A DNA stretch of 64,000 bases from Alphaproteobacteria bacterium (GCA_027485835.1 JAIXQG010000002.1:512232-576231); one strand, 5' to 3'. Positions 16,549 to 28,527 are shown, counted from the first letter of the stretch. Numbers and translations are program-made. Notes: generated by a model from the letters alone, not told the origin.

Positions 16549-17367
16549 TTACGCGGCTTGGGCCGGAGTAGGAGAGGCGGCTGTTTCCGGTGAAACAGGC
16601 ACGGTGAGACGTTGCATCAGTTCGGCCGCCAGACGGATGTAGGCTTGTGAGCCGGGTGATTTTACATCGTAGATAAGACCAGGGGCGCCATGGGAAGGAG
16701 CCTCGGAGAGACGGACGTTACGGGGAATGATGGTGTCGAAGACTTTGTCGCCAAGGTGTTCACGCACGTCATTCACAACCTGTTGGGCGAGATTATTGCG
16801 TTTGTCGAACATCGTCAGCAGCACGCCCATCAGTTCCAGTTGTGGATTGAGGTTGCGCTTGACCAGATCGATAGTCTTGAACAATTGGCTCAGACCTTCC
16901 ATCGCAAAGAACTCGCACTGGAGGGGAATCATCACATCGGTACTGGAGACCAGCGCGTTGATGGTGAGCAGGCCGAGAGAGGGAGGGCTATCGATAAAGA
17001 CATAATCGTACACATCATGCGCAGGCAGCAGGGCGTCTTTTAAACGGTTTTCGCGCGCCATGACGGGTACGAGTTCAACTTCGGCACCACTAAGGTGAAT
17101 AGTGCTTGGAACCAGCCAGAGACCCGGGACACTAGTGGAAATGGTAGATTGCGCGAGATCGGTTTCGCCCATCACCAAGCTATAGCTGCTGGCGGAGAGA
17201 TTGCGCTTATCGATACCAAAGCCGGTGGTGGTGTTACCCTGCGGATCAAAGTCGACCACCAGAACGCGGTTGCCGCAGGCGGCGAGGGCGGTGGCCAAGT
17301 TAATGGCGGTTGTGGTTTTACCCACGCCACCTTTCTGGTTACTTAAGGTAATTATGCGCGCTGCCAT
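16549..17367 (-). CDS. parA: Chromosome-partitioning ATPase ParA
   Basis: A 272-residue deviant Walker ATPase. KGGVGKTT with the signature first Lys is at 12-19, Walker A' is VLVVDFDPQGN (about 35-45), and Walker B is VFIDSPPSLG. Together with ParB it moves newly replicated origins apart. The C-terminal VPVSPETAASPTPAQAA is a low-complexity tail. The DNA encoding this tail contains a parS-like 16-mer. The gene follows rsmG after about 130 bases and precedes parB. Confidence 0.97.
   Translation of the reverse strand: MAARIITLSNQKGGVGKTTTAINLATALAACGNRVLVVDFDPQGNTTTGFGIDKRNLSASSYSLVMGETDLAQSTISTSVPGLWLVPSTIHLSGAEVELVPVMARENRLKDALLPAHDVYDYVFIDSPPSLGLLTINALVSSTDVMIPLQCEFFAMEGLSQLFKTIDLVKRNLNPQLELMGVLLTMFDKRNNLAQQVVNDVREHLGDKVFDTIIPRNVRLSEAPSHGAPGLIYDVKSPGSQAYIRLAAELMQRLTVPVSPETAASPTPAQAA
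16582..16597. promoter_or_regulatory. parS-like site within parA
   Basis: TGTTTCCGGTGAAACA matches TGTTTCACGTGAAACA at 14 of 16 positions, with both outer half-sites perfect and only the two central bases changed. It lies inside the 3' end of parA. Many bacteria carry parS within or next to parAB. Confidence 0.5.
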
Positions 17368-17467
17368 GGTTGTTTCCCCCCTGATTTTCCGTCATCGCCC
17401 GAGTTTGATACCCGGTCGCAGCGCTACCTGCACTACTTATTATGGATAGAGGAGGAGAAGGGCCCGG

Positions 17468-17483
17468 GGTTTCCCGTGGAACT
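17468..17483. promoter_or_regulatory. Degenerate parS-like site upstream of parA
   Basis: GGTTTCCCGTGGAACT matches the parS consensus at 12 of 16 positions and is itself close to palindromic (GTTTCC/GGAAC). It lies in the rsmG-parA gap. A further pair of TTTCAC/GTGAAA half-sites is in the end of rsmG near 17579-17595. Confidence 0.25.
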
Positions 17484-17498
17484 CGGTTCGAGTTTCAC

Positions 17499-18113
17499 TC
17501 AGACCCGTGTCAGTCGGACCACCCAACCTCGTCCACCATCTATGTCGGATACTCTACTCGGAAAACGCTCCTCTGTCAGGTGAAACAAAGTTTCACAAGT
17601 CTTTAATTCTGCGTCGAGTGCCTTCCCTTTAAGCAGCAACCATGAGCCTTGAGGTTTGAGGAGGGGGGAGGTGAGTGTGAAGATCGCCTGCATGTCGGCC
17701 CAGGCCCGACATGTGACGATATCATATTGATTTTGCAGCTTAGTTACGTCCGCCGCGTGGACTTTTACGTTGGTTAAACCGAGGGTATAGGCGGCCATAT
17801 GGAGGAAGGCGCACTTGCGCTGGTCTCGTTCGGCCAGCGTGAAACGATGGTGCGGTGCCAAAATGGCCAGTATAAGGCCCGGAAGGCCAGCACCAGAGCC
17901 AACATCCAGCACTTCGAGAGCGCCTTCGGCGGGTAGGTGGGGGACCAGTTGGGCGCTATCGACAATGTGACGTTTTTCGAGATCCGGCAGGGTCGAGGGA
18001 GCGACTAGATTGATCTTGGGATTCCACTGGCGCAGCAACTGGGCATAGCCTTGTAATTGCTGGATTTCTGCCGTTTTCAAACTGCGTCCAAGCGCTTGTT
18101 CCACATGTTCCAT
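17499..18113 (-). CDS. rsmG: 16S rRNA m7G527 methyltransferase RsmG (GidB)
   Basis: A 204-residue SAM-dependent methyltransferase that modifies G527 of 16S rRNA. The SAM motif LDVGSGAGLPGL is at about 69-80 after KINLVAPSTLPDLEKRHIVDS, both diagnostic of GidB. It starts three bases after the mnmG stop. The mnmG-rsmG-parA-parB order is the classic near-origin cluster. Confidence 0.96.
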   Translation of the reverse strand: MEHVEQALGRSLKTAEIQQLQGYAQLLRQWNPKINLVAPSTLPDLEKRHIVDSAQLVPHLPAEGALEVLDVGSGAGLPGLILAILAPHHRFTLAERDQRKCAFLHMAAYTLGLTNVKVHAADVTKLQNQYDIVTCRAWADMQAIFTLTSPLLKPQGSWLLLKGKALDAELKTCETLFHLTEERFPSRVSDIDGGRGWVVRLTRV

Positions 18114-18116
18114 AGT

Positions 18117-20021
<1,905 letters not shown>

Positions 20022-20117
20022 GCCTCTGGCATAGGCATGTTGGGCCGATTCGTCAAGTTCCACCTGAAACGTATATTTGAATTTATAGGTGTTTTACGAA
20101 TTGTGTATGCCGTGCGA

Positions 20118-20140
20118 AAGGCCCGCGCGAGGCGGGCCTT
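20118..20140 (-). terminator. Hairpin between the small secreted-protein gene and mnmG
   Basis: AAGGCCCGC and GCGGGCCTT pair around GCGAG. The T-rich tail on the minus strand is short. Confidence 0.6.
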
Positions 20141-20161
20141 CCTTCATCACTAGGGATTATA

Positions 20162-20443
20162 TCAGTATCCCATATTCTCAATCGTATCTTCGATTTCCTT
20201 GCAATAATTGGCGATACGATCAGGGTCTTCTGCCGCAGTTCCGAAATAGAGCGTACCAATCCAGGCCCGCTTCAGTCTGTTTACCTTGTAATAATTCTGC
20301 TCCAGACGCTGGGCAGAACGTTCGTCGACAGAGGGGCAGTGGTGGCTGATGACATTCGCTGTGAGTGATTCCTGAGCCGAAGCGGCATAGGAGACACTCG
20401 GAATGCCTGCCAGCAAAAGTATTCCAAGCATCGCCGTTTTCAT
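20162..20443 (-). CDS. Small secreted protein, unknown
   Basis: A 93-residue protein with a clear signal peptide (MKTAMLGILLLAGIPSVSYA, cut before A-S-A-Q). The mature part of about 73 residues has two cysteines (HHCPS and NYCKEI) that could form a disulfide, and conserved-looking aromatic residues. I do not recognise the family. AAGGAG nine bases before ATG 20443 supports the start. It is a separate unit with its own downstream hairpin. Confidence 0.7.
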   Translation of the reverse strand: MKTAMLGILLLAGIPSVSYAASAQESLTANVISHHCPSVDERSAQRLEQNYYKVNRLKRAWIGTLYFGTAAEDPDRIANYCKEIEDTIENMGY

Positions 20444-20565
20444 GGCGAACTCCTTTTTATCTGAAACGATGACGGGGATGTTGCTCACCGAAAGAGTTTA
20501 AAAACAATCGGCTAGCTACCTTAAGGGTAGGGCGGGAAAAGGGTTACCGCAAGCGCAGCGGCGGA

Positions 20566-22164
20566 TTAGAGCGTCCAGCGGGCTTCGTAGCGGTCGGGGA
20601 GGTCGTTGGCGAGAAGGATGACGTCGGTGGGTTGGCCGTTGGTTTGCAGCCAAAGCTTAGCTTCGGCAAGGGTGGCGAAGGTGTGGAGCTCGGTGGTTTT
20701 GGCGGCTTGCACAAAGGTGGGGATACGCTGCGGCTGAATAACGAGGATGATGTCGGCGTGAGTAGCCGCCAGTTGACCCAGTTTGGCATGAGCCTCGGCG
20801 TGGGCGGTGCCGAGCTCTACCAGCCCCGGGGTGACCAGTATACGACGGCGCGGAGAGGTGGGGTCGGCATGGGCCAGCAGGGTCAGGGTTTCTAGTGCCG
20901 TGCTAACGCCTTGAGGGTTCGCGTTATAGGCATCATCAATAAGCGTTTGCGTGCCTATTTGCTGGACAGACAAGCGGTGAGGGGCAGCTTGCGCGGTGGT
21001 AAGGGCGGCGGCAATCGCTTTGGGTTTGAGGCCGAGTTCGGCCGCCAGCGCGAAGGCCACAGCGATGTTACCGGCTTGGACGCTGCCGAAGAGAGGTGTT
21101 TGAATGCGGGTGGACTCGCCGTTACGCGTAAGGGTAAGGGCCAAGCCCTTGGGGGTTTGGGAGATTTCGGAAAGGCGTGTATCGCCATCGCGGAGGAAGT
21201 CCGGCCGCGTGGAGACAAGGCGGTAGGCTGTAGGGTTTTGGGAGACGCGCGGTTGCCAAAGGGGGTCGGGGATGCCGTCGACATTCAGGATACACTTGCC
21301 GCCGCGGGCGAGAGTGGCTTCGGCCAACTCGAATTTGGCTTGGGCAACGGTCTCCAGCGACTTAAAGCGTTCATAGTGAGCTTCGCCGACGGCGGTGATG
21401 CACGAGATATCCGGTGGGGCCAGTTTGCACAGGCCAGCGATGCTGCCGGGGCCGTAGGCGCCCATTTCTGCCAAAAAATACTGATGGTTGGGCTGGAGTT
21501 GCTCGCGCACGATGCGCGCGATGCCGAGAGGTGTATTCACGCTGCCGGGGGTGGCAAGGGTGGGGGCGCTAGCTGAGAGAATGTGATTGAGGAGATATTT
21601 GGTGCTGGTTTTACCGAAGGAGCCCGTGAGGCCGATGGTGGTGGGCTTCAGGCGGGCGAGGAGGGTATGGGCTTCGGTGGTATACGTTTTGTTCTGCCAG
21701 GTTTGGATGGGGCGGAGCAGCGTGTTAGCGGCCATCAGGTACAGCGGCAGGGTTTGGATATGGGCGGCGAGCAGCAGAACTTGTAGCCACGCGGGTAGGG
21801 GGGCAGTGGCAAGGGCGATGAAAACCGGCAGATTCAGTACGGCGGCGGCGAACCAGATATGACGGGCCCGTTGGGTGAGAACCAGCGCTTTTTTGGCGGT
21901 GGTAGTGGGGTCGGGCTCGTTACGGGCTTTGTGAATCAGCCAGAGAATGGCGGTGAGTGTCGGCGCCGCCGCTTGCAAAAACCCAAACGGCGAGGCGATG
22001 AGGAGGCCGAGAGTTGTGTACCGATCGTAGGCGCGTTTGTCTTTCCACCATTGCACCAAACGGGGGTTGTCGTATTCCTCCTGCTGAAACGGGTGGAGGT
22101 AAGTGCGCAAGCGCAGGGTGGTGAAGTAAGAGGTGCTGGCGGCGAAGGCGAGGGAGAGAAACAT
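20566..22164 (-). CDS. Membrane-anchored MurF-type Mur ligase
   Basis: A 532-residue protein with two parts. Residues 1-150 contain several membrane segments (about 48-66, 68-78, 103-122, 126-147). From about 175 on it is a Mur ligase: ATP loop GLTGSFGKTSTK (178-189), TPGSVNTPLGIA, a central HYERFKSLE region and IDDAYNANPQGV, the MurF-type C-terminal signature. MurF adds D-Ala-D-Ala to the UDP-MurNAc-tripeptide. Canonical MurF proteins are soluble and encoded in the division/cell-wall cluster, so this is probably a paralogue. It follows the hydrolase gene by three bases. Confidence 0.75.
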   Translation of the reverse strand: MFLSLAFAASTSYFTTLRLRTYLHPFQQEEYDNPRLVQWWKDKRAYDRYTTLGLLIASPFGFLQAAAPTLTAILWLIHKARNEPDPTTTAKKALVLTQRARHIWFAAAVLNLPVFIALATAPLPAWLQVLLLAAHIQTLPLYLMAANTLLRPIQTWQNKTYTTEAHTLLARLKPTTIGLTGSFGKTSTKYLLNHILSASAPTLATPGSVNTPLGIARIVREQLQPNHQYFLAEMGAYGPGSIAGLCKLAPPDISCITAVGEAHYERFKSLETVAQAKFELAEATLARGGKCILNVDGIPDPLWQPRVSQNPTAYRLVSTRPDFLRDGDTRLSEISQTPKGLALTLTRNGESTRIQTPLFGSVQAGNIAVAFALAAELGLKPKAIAAALTTAQAAPHRLSVQQIGTQTLIDDAYNANPQGVSTALETLTLLAHADPTSPRRRILVTPGLVELGTAHAEAHAKLGQLAATHADIILVIQPQRIPTFVQAAKTTELHTFATLAEAKLWLQTNGQPTDVILLANDLPDRYEARWTL

Positions 22165-22167
22165 GGT

Positions 22168-22959
22168 TTACTTGCCCAAGGTTGAGATGAAATCGCGGAT
22201 GAGCGGTGCCACCACGTGGCGGCCGCCCGCGAGCAGCGAGTAGTGAGTTTGGTGCGGCAGCAGCTTGAGCTGGGCTTGCGGGAGCAGGCTGAGGAACTTG
22301 TGGCCTACCGACGGTGGGGTTTCGGTGTCGGATTCTCCATAGATAAGAAGAGTGGGTAGCATGACAGAGGTGGCGAGGGCGGTGACGTTATCGTTCACCA
22401 CCGCCACGAAGGTGGGGCGGAGAGCTTCCGAGACATTTTTATAATCGGTGCTGCCGAACTTCTGGCGGAGGGTGGTGAGCAGGCCTTCTCCCAGCACGGG
22501 CTTGAGGGCTTTGGCCAGTTTGATGGCAGTGCGGATGAAGCGGCGGCGGCTTCTTTCCTTAGCGGATAAAGCGCGCGGTACACCGGCACCGGCGAGGGAG
22601 ACGAGGCCCATCAGGCTTGGTGTGCGCTGGTGCGCCATATGGATGGCGACGCGGAAGCCCAGGCTGTGGCCTAAGATGACGGTGGGGCAGGCAGGTTGGG
22701 TGGCAAGCCACGCGGCGACCAGTTTGGCGTATTTGGCGGGGTCGTAGGGTTCTGGCGGGTTGGGCGCTTCGCCATGGCCGGGGAGGTCGAGAATCCAGCT
22801 TTCGCCCAGCACCGACAGGCTTTCCGCCAGCGGGCGCAATGCTTCCCGCGATTGACCCCAGCCGTGCAACCAGACGAGGCGAAGCGGCCCTGCGGCTTCG
22901 GTCAAGGGCTCGGCACGGAGTGTGGCGGCGTTATGCTCGAAGCGGGTGGACTGGGGCAT
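22168..22959 (-). CDS. Alpha/beta hydrolase
   Basis: A 263-residue alpha/beta-hydrolase fold. The oxyanion region is LVWLHGWGQS, the nucleophile elbow GHSLG (Ser99) is followed by FRVAIHMA, the acid lies in GESDTETPP and the catalytic His in PHQTHYSLL. It has no signal peptide, so it is cytoplasmic. The substrate cannot be read from the sequence. ATG 22959 avoids overlap with the divergent ddl promoter. It is the first gene of a two-gene unit with the MurF-like ligase, which hints at a link to cell-wall precursors. Confidence 0.85.
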   Translation of the reverse strand: MPQSTRFEHNAATLRAEPLTEAAGPLRLVWLHGWGQSREALRPLAESLSVLGESWILDLPGHGEAPNPPEPYDPAKYAKLVAAWLATQPACPTVILGHSLGFRVAIHMAHQRTPSLMGLVSLAGAGVPRALSAKERSRRRFIRTAIKLAKALKPVLGEGLLTTLRQKFGSTDYKNVSEALRPTFVAVVNDNVTALATSVMLPTLLIYGESDTETPPSVGHKFLSLLPQAQLKLLPHQTHYSLLAGGRHVVAPLIRDFISTLGK

Positions 22960-23082
22960 GTGTGTGGGTTTTCGTATCGCGATTCCTTTTCTTGGTACGG
23001 GATTGGGCGGAATTTGGCAAAGGCTGTTGTGGCGTGGGCGGATTTGGGTAGGATGGGGGTGACGCAGGGAGGATACATATTG

Positions 23083-24282
23083 ATGAGTGAAAAAATCAAA
23101 GTTGCCGTGGTTTTTGGCGGTTTGAGCAGCGAACACGATGTGAGCGTGCTGACAGGACTGGAAGTGCTGGAAGCGCTAAACCCCGCAAAGTATGAAGGTT
23201 TTCCGGTGTATGTGGGCCTTGATGGCCAGTGGTGGGTGGGTGACGCTTTGCGCAACCGCGCGAATTATATTCCCGATGCCGCCACCAAGCGCAGCCTAAC
23301 GCGCGTGAGCCTGAACGTGGGGGCGGCTTATGAGGGTGGACGCTGGCTGCTGCGCGAAGTGGGGGGCGGCGGTTTACTAAGTAAGCCCAAGACCTTTGCC
23401 TTTGACATGCTGATACCCGCGCTGCACGGCACGTGGGGCGAAGACGGTACGCTGCAAGGCGTGCTGGCGGCGGAGAAAATACCCTTTGCGGGTGGCGGCG
23501 TGGATGCGATGGCGCTGACGATTCATAAAATGTGGACTTTGGGCGCGGCAAACCAAGCTGGCCTGCCAACACCGCCAACGATGTTTGTGAGTAAGCAGGA
23601 TGACCTGGACGACAAGCTGGACAGCTGGCGCGGCGATTACCCCGTGTTTGTGAAGCCGAATTACCTTGGCAGCAGCATTGGCGCACGCGTGGCGAAGACG
23701 CCGGATGACGCGCGTGCGGCGCTGACCGAGGTGTTCCGGCTGGACCACGCCGCGCTGGTGCAGCGGTGCATCCCTAACCTGATTGAATATAACGTGGCGG
23801 TGCGGCGCCGCGCCGATGGCACGGTGGTGACCAGTGCGATTGAGCGGCCGCTTAGAAAAGACGAAAGCTATACGTTTAAGGACAAGTACCTGAGCGGGGA
23901 TATGGCGAGCAAGCTTTCCGGCGGCAGCAATCCGGGCTTAGTAAACGCCACCCGCGTGATTAACCCGCCGGAGCTGGAAGACGGCCGTGCGGCGCAGGTG
24001 CGGGCGTGGGCGGTGGCGTTGTTTGAAGCGCTGGATTTGGCCGGTGCGCCGCGCTTGGACTTTTTGTGTAATGAGCAGACCGGCGAGATCTGGTTCAACG
24101 AAGTGAACCCGCTGCCCGGCAGCTTCGGTTACTTTTTGTGGGAAGCGGCGACGCCAAGTGTGGGCTACAGCGAGTTGCTGGACGACATGCTGGTGGAAGC
24201 CCGCGCCCGCGTGCGCAACCGCGTGCGGGTGATTGACCCGGTGGCGAATGGGGGCGCGATCTTCCCCAAGCGCGGGGTGTAA
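23083..24282 (+). CDS. ddl: D-alanine-D-alanine ligase family protein
   Basis: A 399-residue ATP-grasp ligase, longer than the usual 300-370. The N-terminal VVFGGLSSEHDVSVLTG carries the Glu (17) that activates the first D-Ala. ALHGTWGEDGTLQG is at 113-126. The omega loop KDKYLSGD keeps the Lys-Tyr pair (268-269), equivalent to Lys215-Tyr216 of DdlB. VanA-type D-Ala-D-Lac ligases have His there, so a D-Ala-D-Ala product is predicted. NEVNPLPGSFGYFLW binds Mg-ATP. AGGGAGG precedes ATG 23083. It is divergent from the hydrolase-MurF pair. Confidence 0.88.
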   Translation: MSEKIKVAVVFGGLSSEHDVSVLTGLEVLEALNPAKYEGFPVYVGLDGQWWVGDALRNRANYIPDAATKRSLTRVSLNVGAAYEGGRWLLREVGGGGLLSKPKTFAFDMLIPALHGTWGEDGTLQGVLAAEKIPFAGGGVDAMALTIHKMWTLGAANQAGLPTPPTMFVSKQDDLDDKLDSWRGDYPVFVKPNYLGSSIGARVAKTPDDARAALTEVFRLDHAALVQRCIPNLIEYNVAVRRRADGTVVTSAIERPLRKDESYTFKDKYLSGDMASKLSGGSNPGLVNATRVINPPELEDGRAAQVRAWAVALFEALDLAGAPRLDFLCNEQTGEIWFNEVNPLPGSFGYFLWEAATPSVGYSELLDDMLVEARARVRNRVRVIDPVANGGAIFPKRGV

Positions 24283-24302
24283 GCGCTTACCCTACGGATG
24301 CG

Positions 24303-24339
24303 CAAACGCCTCCGGATTGCTCCGGCGGCGTTTGTTTTT
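24303..24339 (+). terminator. Terminator after ddl
   Basis: CAAACGCC and GGCGTTTG form the outer stem, CCGG/CCGG the inner one, with TTTTT after. It lies between convergent genes. Confidence 0.9.
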
Positions 24340-24342
24340 CGA

Positions 24343-24669
24343 TCAATGTGAGGCGATGCAGCGTTGTTCGCCCTGCTTGAGGCGAAGCTCGATCCGATGG
24401 GCTAGGTCCTTCCATCTGTCGGAATCCAAGCGAAGAACCCGTATTAGGTAGGATACGTCTGCGGACTCGAAGCCGCGGGGAGAATAACCCTCGCGGTAGA
24501 GTTCGACGATTATGTCCAAGCGGAGGCGTTCGTGCAGCCGAGTAGAACAGAGCAAGTTTGGCTTGGGACCCAGTGCTTGGTCTGCGATGGTAGCTGACTG
24601 GTAGGCGGAGGAGGGGCTGGTGGCCAGAGACAGGCAACCGGCGAAGAATAAGAGTGGAATCAGGCGCAT
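24343..24669 (-). CDS. Small exported protein, unknown
   Basis: A 108-residue protein with an N-terminal export signal. The stretch LFFAGC could be a lipobox (Cys12), or the peptide may be cut after SSA. The mature region is helical and charged (RLHERLRLDIIVELYREGY; a later DSDRWKDLAHRIELRLKQGEQ) with two further cysteines. The family is unknown to me. The upstream GGGGAAG is a fair ribosome-binding site. It converges on ddl and shares its terminator region. Confidence 0.6.
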   Translation of the reverse strand: MRLIPLLFFAGCLSLATSPSSAYQSATIADQALGPKPNLLCSTRLHERLRLDIIVELYREGYSPRGFESADVSYLIRVLRLDSDRWKDLAHRIELRLKQGEQRCIASH

Positions 24670-24760
24670 CTCGGTCTTCCCCGTAAATTGAGAGTGCACG
24701 CGTTACAAATGCTTAAGAACACTTACAGTCTGCGCTTGGGGGTGGGGGTTGTAAAGCGCT

Positions 24761-24795
24761 AAAAAACCGATGGCCGCCACGAGGGCGGCCATCGG
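24761..24795 (-). terminator. Strong terminator after the 77-residue orphan gene
   Basis: CCGATGGCCGCC and GGCGGCCATCGG are perfect 12-base arms around ACGAG, with a T6 run on the minus strand. Confidence 0.92.
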
Positions 24796-24802
24796 CAGAC
24801 GA

Positions 24803-25036
24803 TCAGTAGGTGGCTTCGGCCATCATGCAGGAGGGCAGTATGCCGAGATAGTGGTTGACGACCTCGCGCAGGGGCAGACGGCTCAATGGCCGAGGCCCGC
24901 GCGGTGCTTCGGATGCTTCCATCTTGAAGCTTTTCGACGGGGATCGCTCTGGCTTTACCAAGGGAGGTGGAAAGGCCATCGAGGCGATACCGGCTTCGAC
25001 GTCGTACGCAGGGGTGGGGGCAGGTTGGTCGGCCAT
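24803..25036 (-). CDS. Small Pro-rich protein, unknown
   Basis: A 77-residue acidic/proline-rich protein starting MADQPAPTPAYDVEAG and ending in a short helix (LREVVNHYLGILPSCMMAEATY). There is no signal peptide or membrane segment. The strong ribosome-binding site (AAGGAG, eight bases before ATG 25036) and the terminator just after the stop argue that it is real. It is not a known family and reads divergently from the next small gene. Confidence 0.6.
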   Translation of the reverse strand: MADQPAPTPAYDVEAGIASMAFPPPLVKPERSPSKSFKMEASEAPRGPRPLSRLPLREVVNHYLGILPSCMMAEATY

Positions 25037-25229
25037 GAGAGTTACTCCTTTTCTCGGTGGCGCGGTAGAAACTTGTATGTTGATGGGGAGGCTACGGGGT
25101 TTTGGGAAGAGATACAAGTATTAATGAACGGTTGCGCTTGCTTTTTCAGGCGATTACGTGCATAGGTTGCGTACGGGGATGTGTACAACACAGGACTGCA
25201 TGAAGCAGTTCTCTCAGGAGTATCTCGTA

Positions 25230-25517
25230 GTGAATCGCTTTTTTGACCCTTTCTGGGCGGGTTCGCCTGACCAGACGATAAACCCTTCACCGCAGCCGGA
25301 GACGGCTGTCCGTCCACCCCTTACCCCGCCGCGGATGCGGCTGCCTGACCTGAAAACGCCCGATGACGACGGCCTGACCGAACCGGTACGGCTGGCGCGT
25401 GATGCGGAGCGCCGGATGATCGCGCTGGGCTTGCTCGATGACGAGCCTGCCGAGCGCAGGCAACGCGTGTACCGGCCTGCCAATGACCGTTATGCGGCGC
25501 GGCGGCGGTGTGCGTAA
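25230..25517 (+). CDS. Small Arg/Pro-rich protein, unknown
   Basis: A 95-residue protein beginning at GTG with AGGAG nine bases upstream; the longer in-frame starts lack such a site. It is rich in Pro and Arg, largely disordered in appearance (residues 10-50), with a helical middle (PVRLARDAERRMIALGLLDDE) and a basic tail ending RRRCA. I recognise no family. A strong terminator follows. Base composition resembles the neighbours. Confidence 0.5.
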   Translation: MNRFFDPFWAGSPDQTINPSPQPETAVRPPLTPPRMRLPDLKTPDDDGLTEPVRLARDAERRMIALGLLDDEPAERRQRVYRPANDRYAARRRCA

Positions 25518-25535
25518 ACGAATGGGCTTTGCCCG

Positions 25536-25564
25536 AACTCCTCCCGTTAGGGGGGAGTTTTTTT
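25536..25564 (+). terminator. Terminator before the AT-rich protease gene
   Basis: AACTCC pairs with GGAGTT, with an inner CCC/GGG pairing, followed by seven T. Confidence 0.88.
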
Positions 25565-25642
25565 GTTAAGTATTTATTCTAAAGAGCCTTATTGCATCTA
25601 TTTTATAATTTTGTAATTATATTAAAAATGAAAGTTGAGTAA

Positions 25643-26593
25643 ATGACAGAGCCTAACAATTCTAAAACTTCAGAAACTAAAGCTGCAAAAACAGTTAAGG
25701 CTACTGAGAAAGTTTATGACTTATCAAATGTGGGAGATATGTTTGAAGTTATTCAACTTGATAGCGATAAAATTAAAGAAGAAATATTTGCTACTCACTT
25801 ACGAAAATTGGCTGATCAATATCAGGTGAGTGACTATGAAATAGTATTCCTATTTGATGATTTTTATTCAATCTCGTCTAATCATTCGAATAGAATTTAT
25901 AATGCAATATCTAATTTGAAAAAAGATAAGAATATTTTACTCATTTTAGTTAGTGATGGAGGTAAAATTGAGCCTGCCTATCTCATTAGCAAGACTTGTA
26001 CTCGTCTTAAAAAAGATAAGTTCGCTGTATCAATACCACGTAGGGCAAAATCTGCGGCCACGCTTATTGCTTTAGGTGCTGATGAAATTCATATGGGGAT
26101 GCTAAGTGAGTTAGGGCCTATTGATCCGCAACTAAAGGGTTTGCCTGCTTTGGGGGTTAGTAATGCACTAGAAAGACTGGCAGGTTTAACATCCCAATAT
26201 CCTGCTGCAGGAGAAATGTTTTCGAAATATTTAACCGCCAATCTTAATCTTCACGAATTAGGATATTTCGAGCGTATAAATGAATCTGCAGCTCAATATG
26301 CCGAACGTTTACTTAAAGGAAAAGCTTTACCTTCCAGTTATAACCCTCATACTTTGGCAAATCATTTTACAAACCATTATAAAGATCATTCATTTGTAAT
26401 TGACTCAGAAGAAGCGCTGAGCCTACTTGGAGAAGCAGTCGTACGAGAAAATGAAAATGAGTATCTTTTCGGGGATGCTGTCTATAAATTTTTAGATTTC
26501 GCTAATTTTGCGAGTGATATTCTGACTAATAAAACAATAACCTATGTAGGTAGTATTAGTGATGGTTTGAGTTTTCACTCAAAAAAGAAATAA
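25643..26593 (+). CDS. ClpP-fold serine protease, SDH/SppA-like, likely acquired
   Basis: A 316-residue protein of the serine dehydrogenase proteinase (SDH_sah) group within the ClpP/crotonase fold. LVSDGGKIEPAYLISK (103-117) fits the oxyanion loop, RRAKSAATLIALGADEI (133-149) carries the probable nucleophile Ser137, and SELGPIDPQ (155-163) is the family signature. The first 25 residues are polar and disordered; there is no signal peptide, so it is cytoplasmic. It is much more AT-rich than its surroundings (16 of 60 bases are G or C in 26341-26400) and favours A/T-ending codons, suggesting recent transfer. It has its own terminator. The substrate is unknown. Confidence 0.8.
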   Translation: MTEPNNSKTSETKAAKTVKATEKVYDLSNVGDMFEVIQLDSDKIKEEIFATHLRKLADQYQVSDYEIVFLFDDFYSISSNHSNRIYNAISNLKKDKNILLILVSDGGKIEPAYLISKTCTRLKKDKFAVSIPRRAKSAATLIALGADEIHMGMLSELGPIDPQLKGLPALGVSNALERLAGLTSQYPAAGEMFSKYLTANLNLHELGYFERINESAAQYAERLLKGKALPSSYNPHTLANHFTNHYKDHSFVIDSEEALSLLGEAVVRENENEYLFGDAVYKFLDFANFASDILTNKTITYVGSISDGLSFHSKKK

Positions 26594-26615
26594 AAAGGGC
26601 TTTTCAGCCCTTTTT
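26592..26615 (+). terminator. Terminator after the AT-rich protease gene
   Basis: AAAAAGGGCT and AGCCCTTTTT pair around TTTC. The symmetric hairpin can also serve convergent lepA. Confidence 0.9.
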
Positions 26616-26618
26616 AAA

Positions 26619-28445
<1,827 letters not shown>

Positions 28446-28474
28446 AAGCTGCTGTTTAGCAGAGTTTTGGACAA

Positions 28475-28504
28475 AAATGAAGCGCCATCCGCAGGGGATG
28501 GCGC
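28475..28504 (-). terminator. Terminator between a small gene and lepA
   Basis: GCGCCATCC and GGATGGCGC pair around GCAGG, with a T5 run on the minus strand. It separates the 63-residue gene from lepA. Confidence 0.8.
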
Positions 28505-28527
28505 CGGTATTGCTGCGTAAGGGGATT

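Noticed and set aside
23083-24282. Reading the Ddl as a VanA-type D-Ala-D-Lac ligase
   Set aside because: The omega loop keeps the Lys-Tyr pair; VanA-type enzymes have His at the Tyr position.
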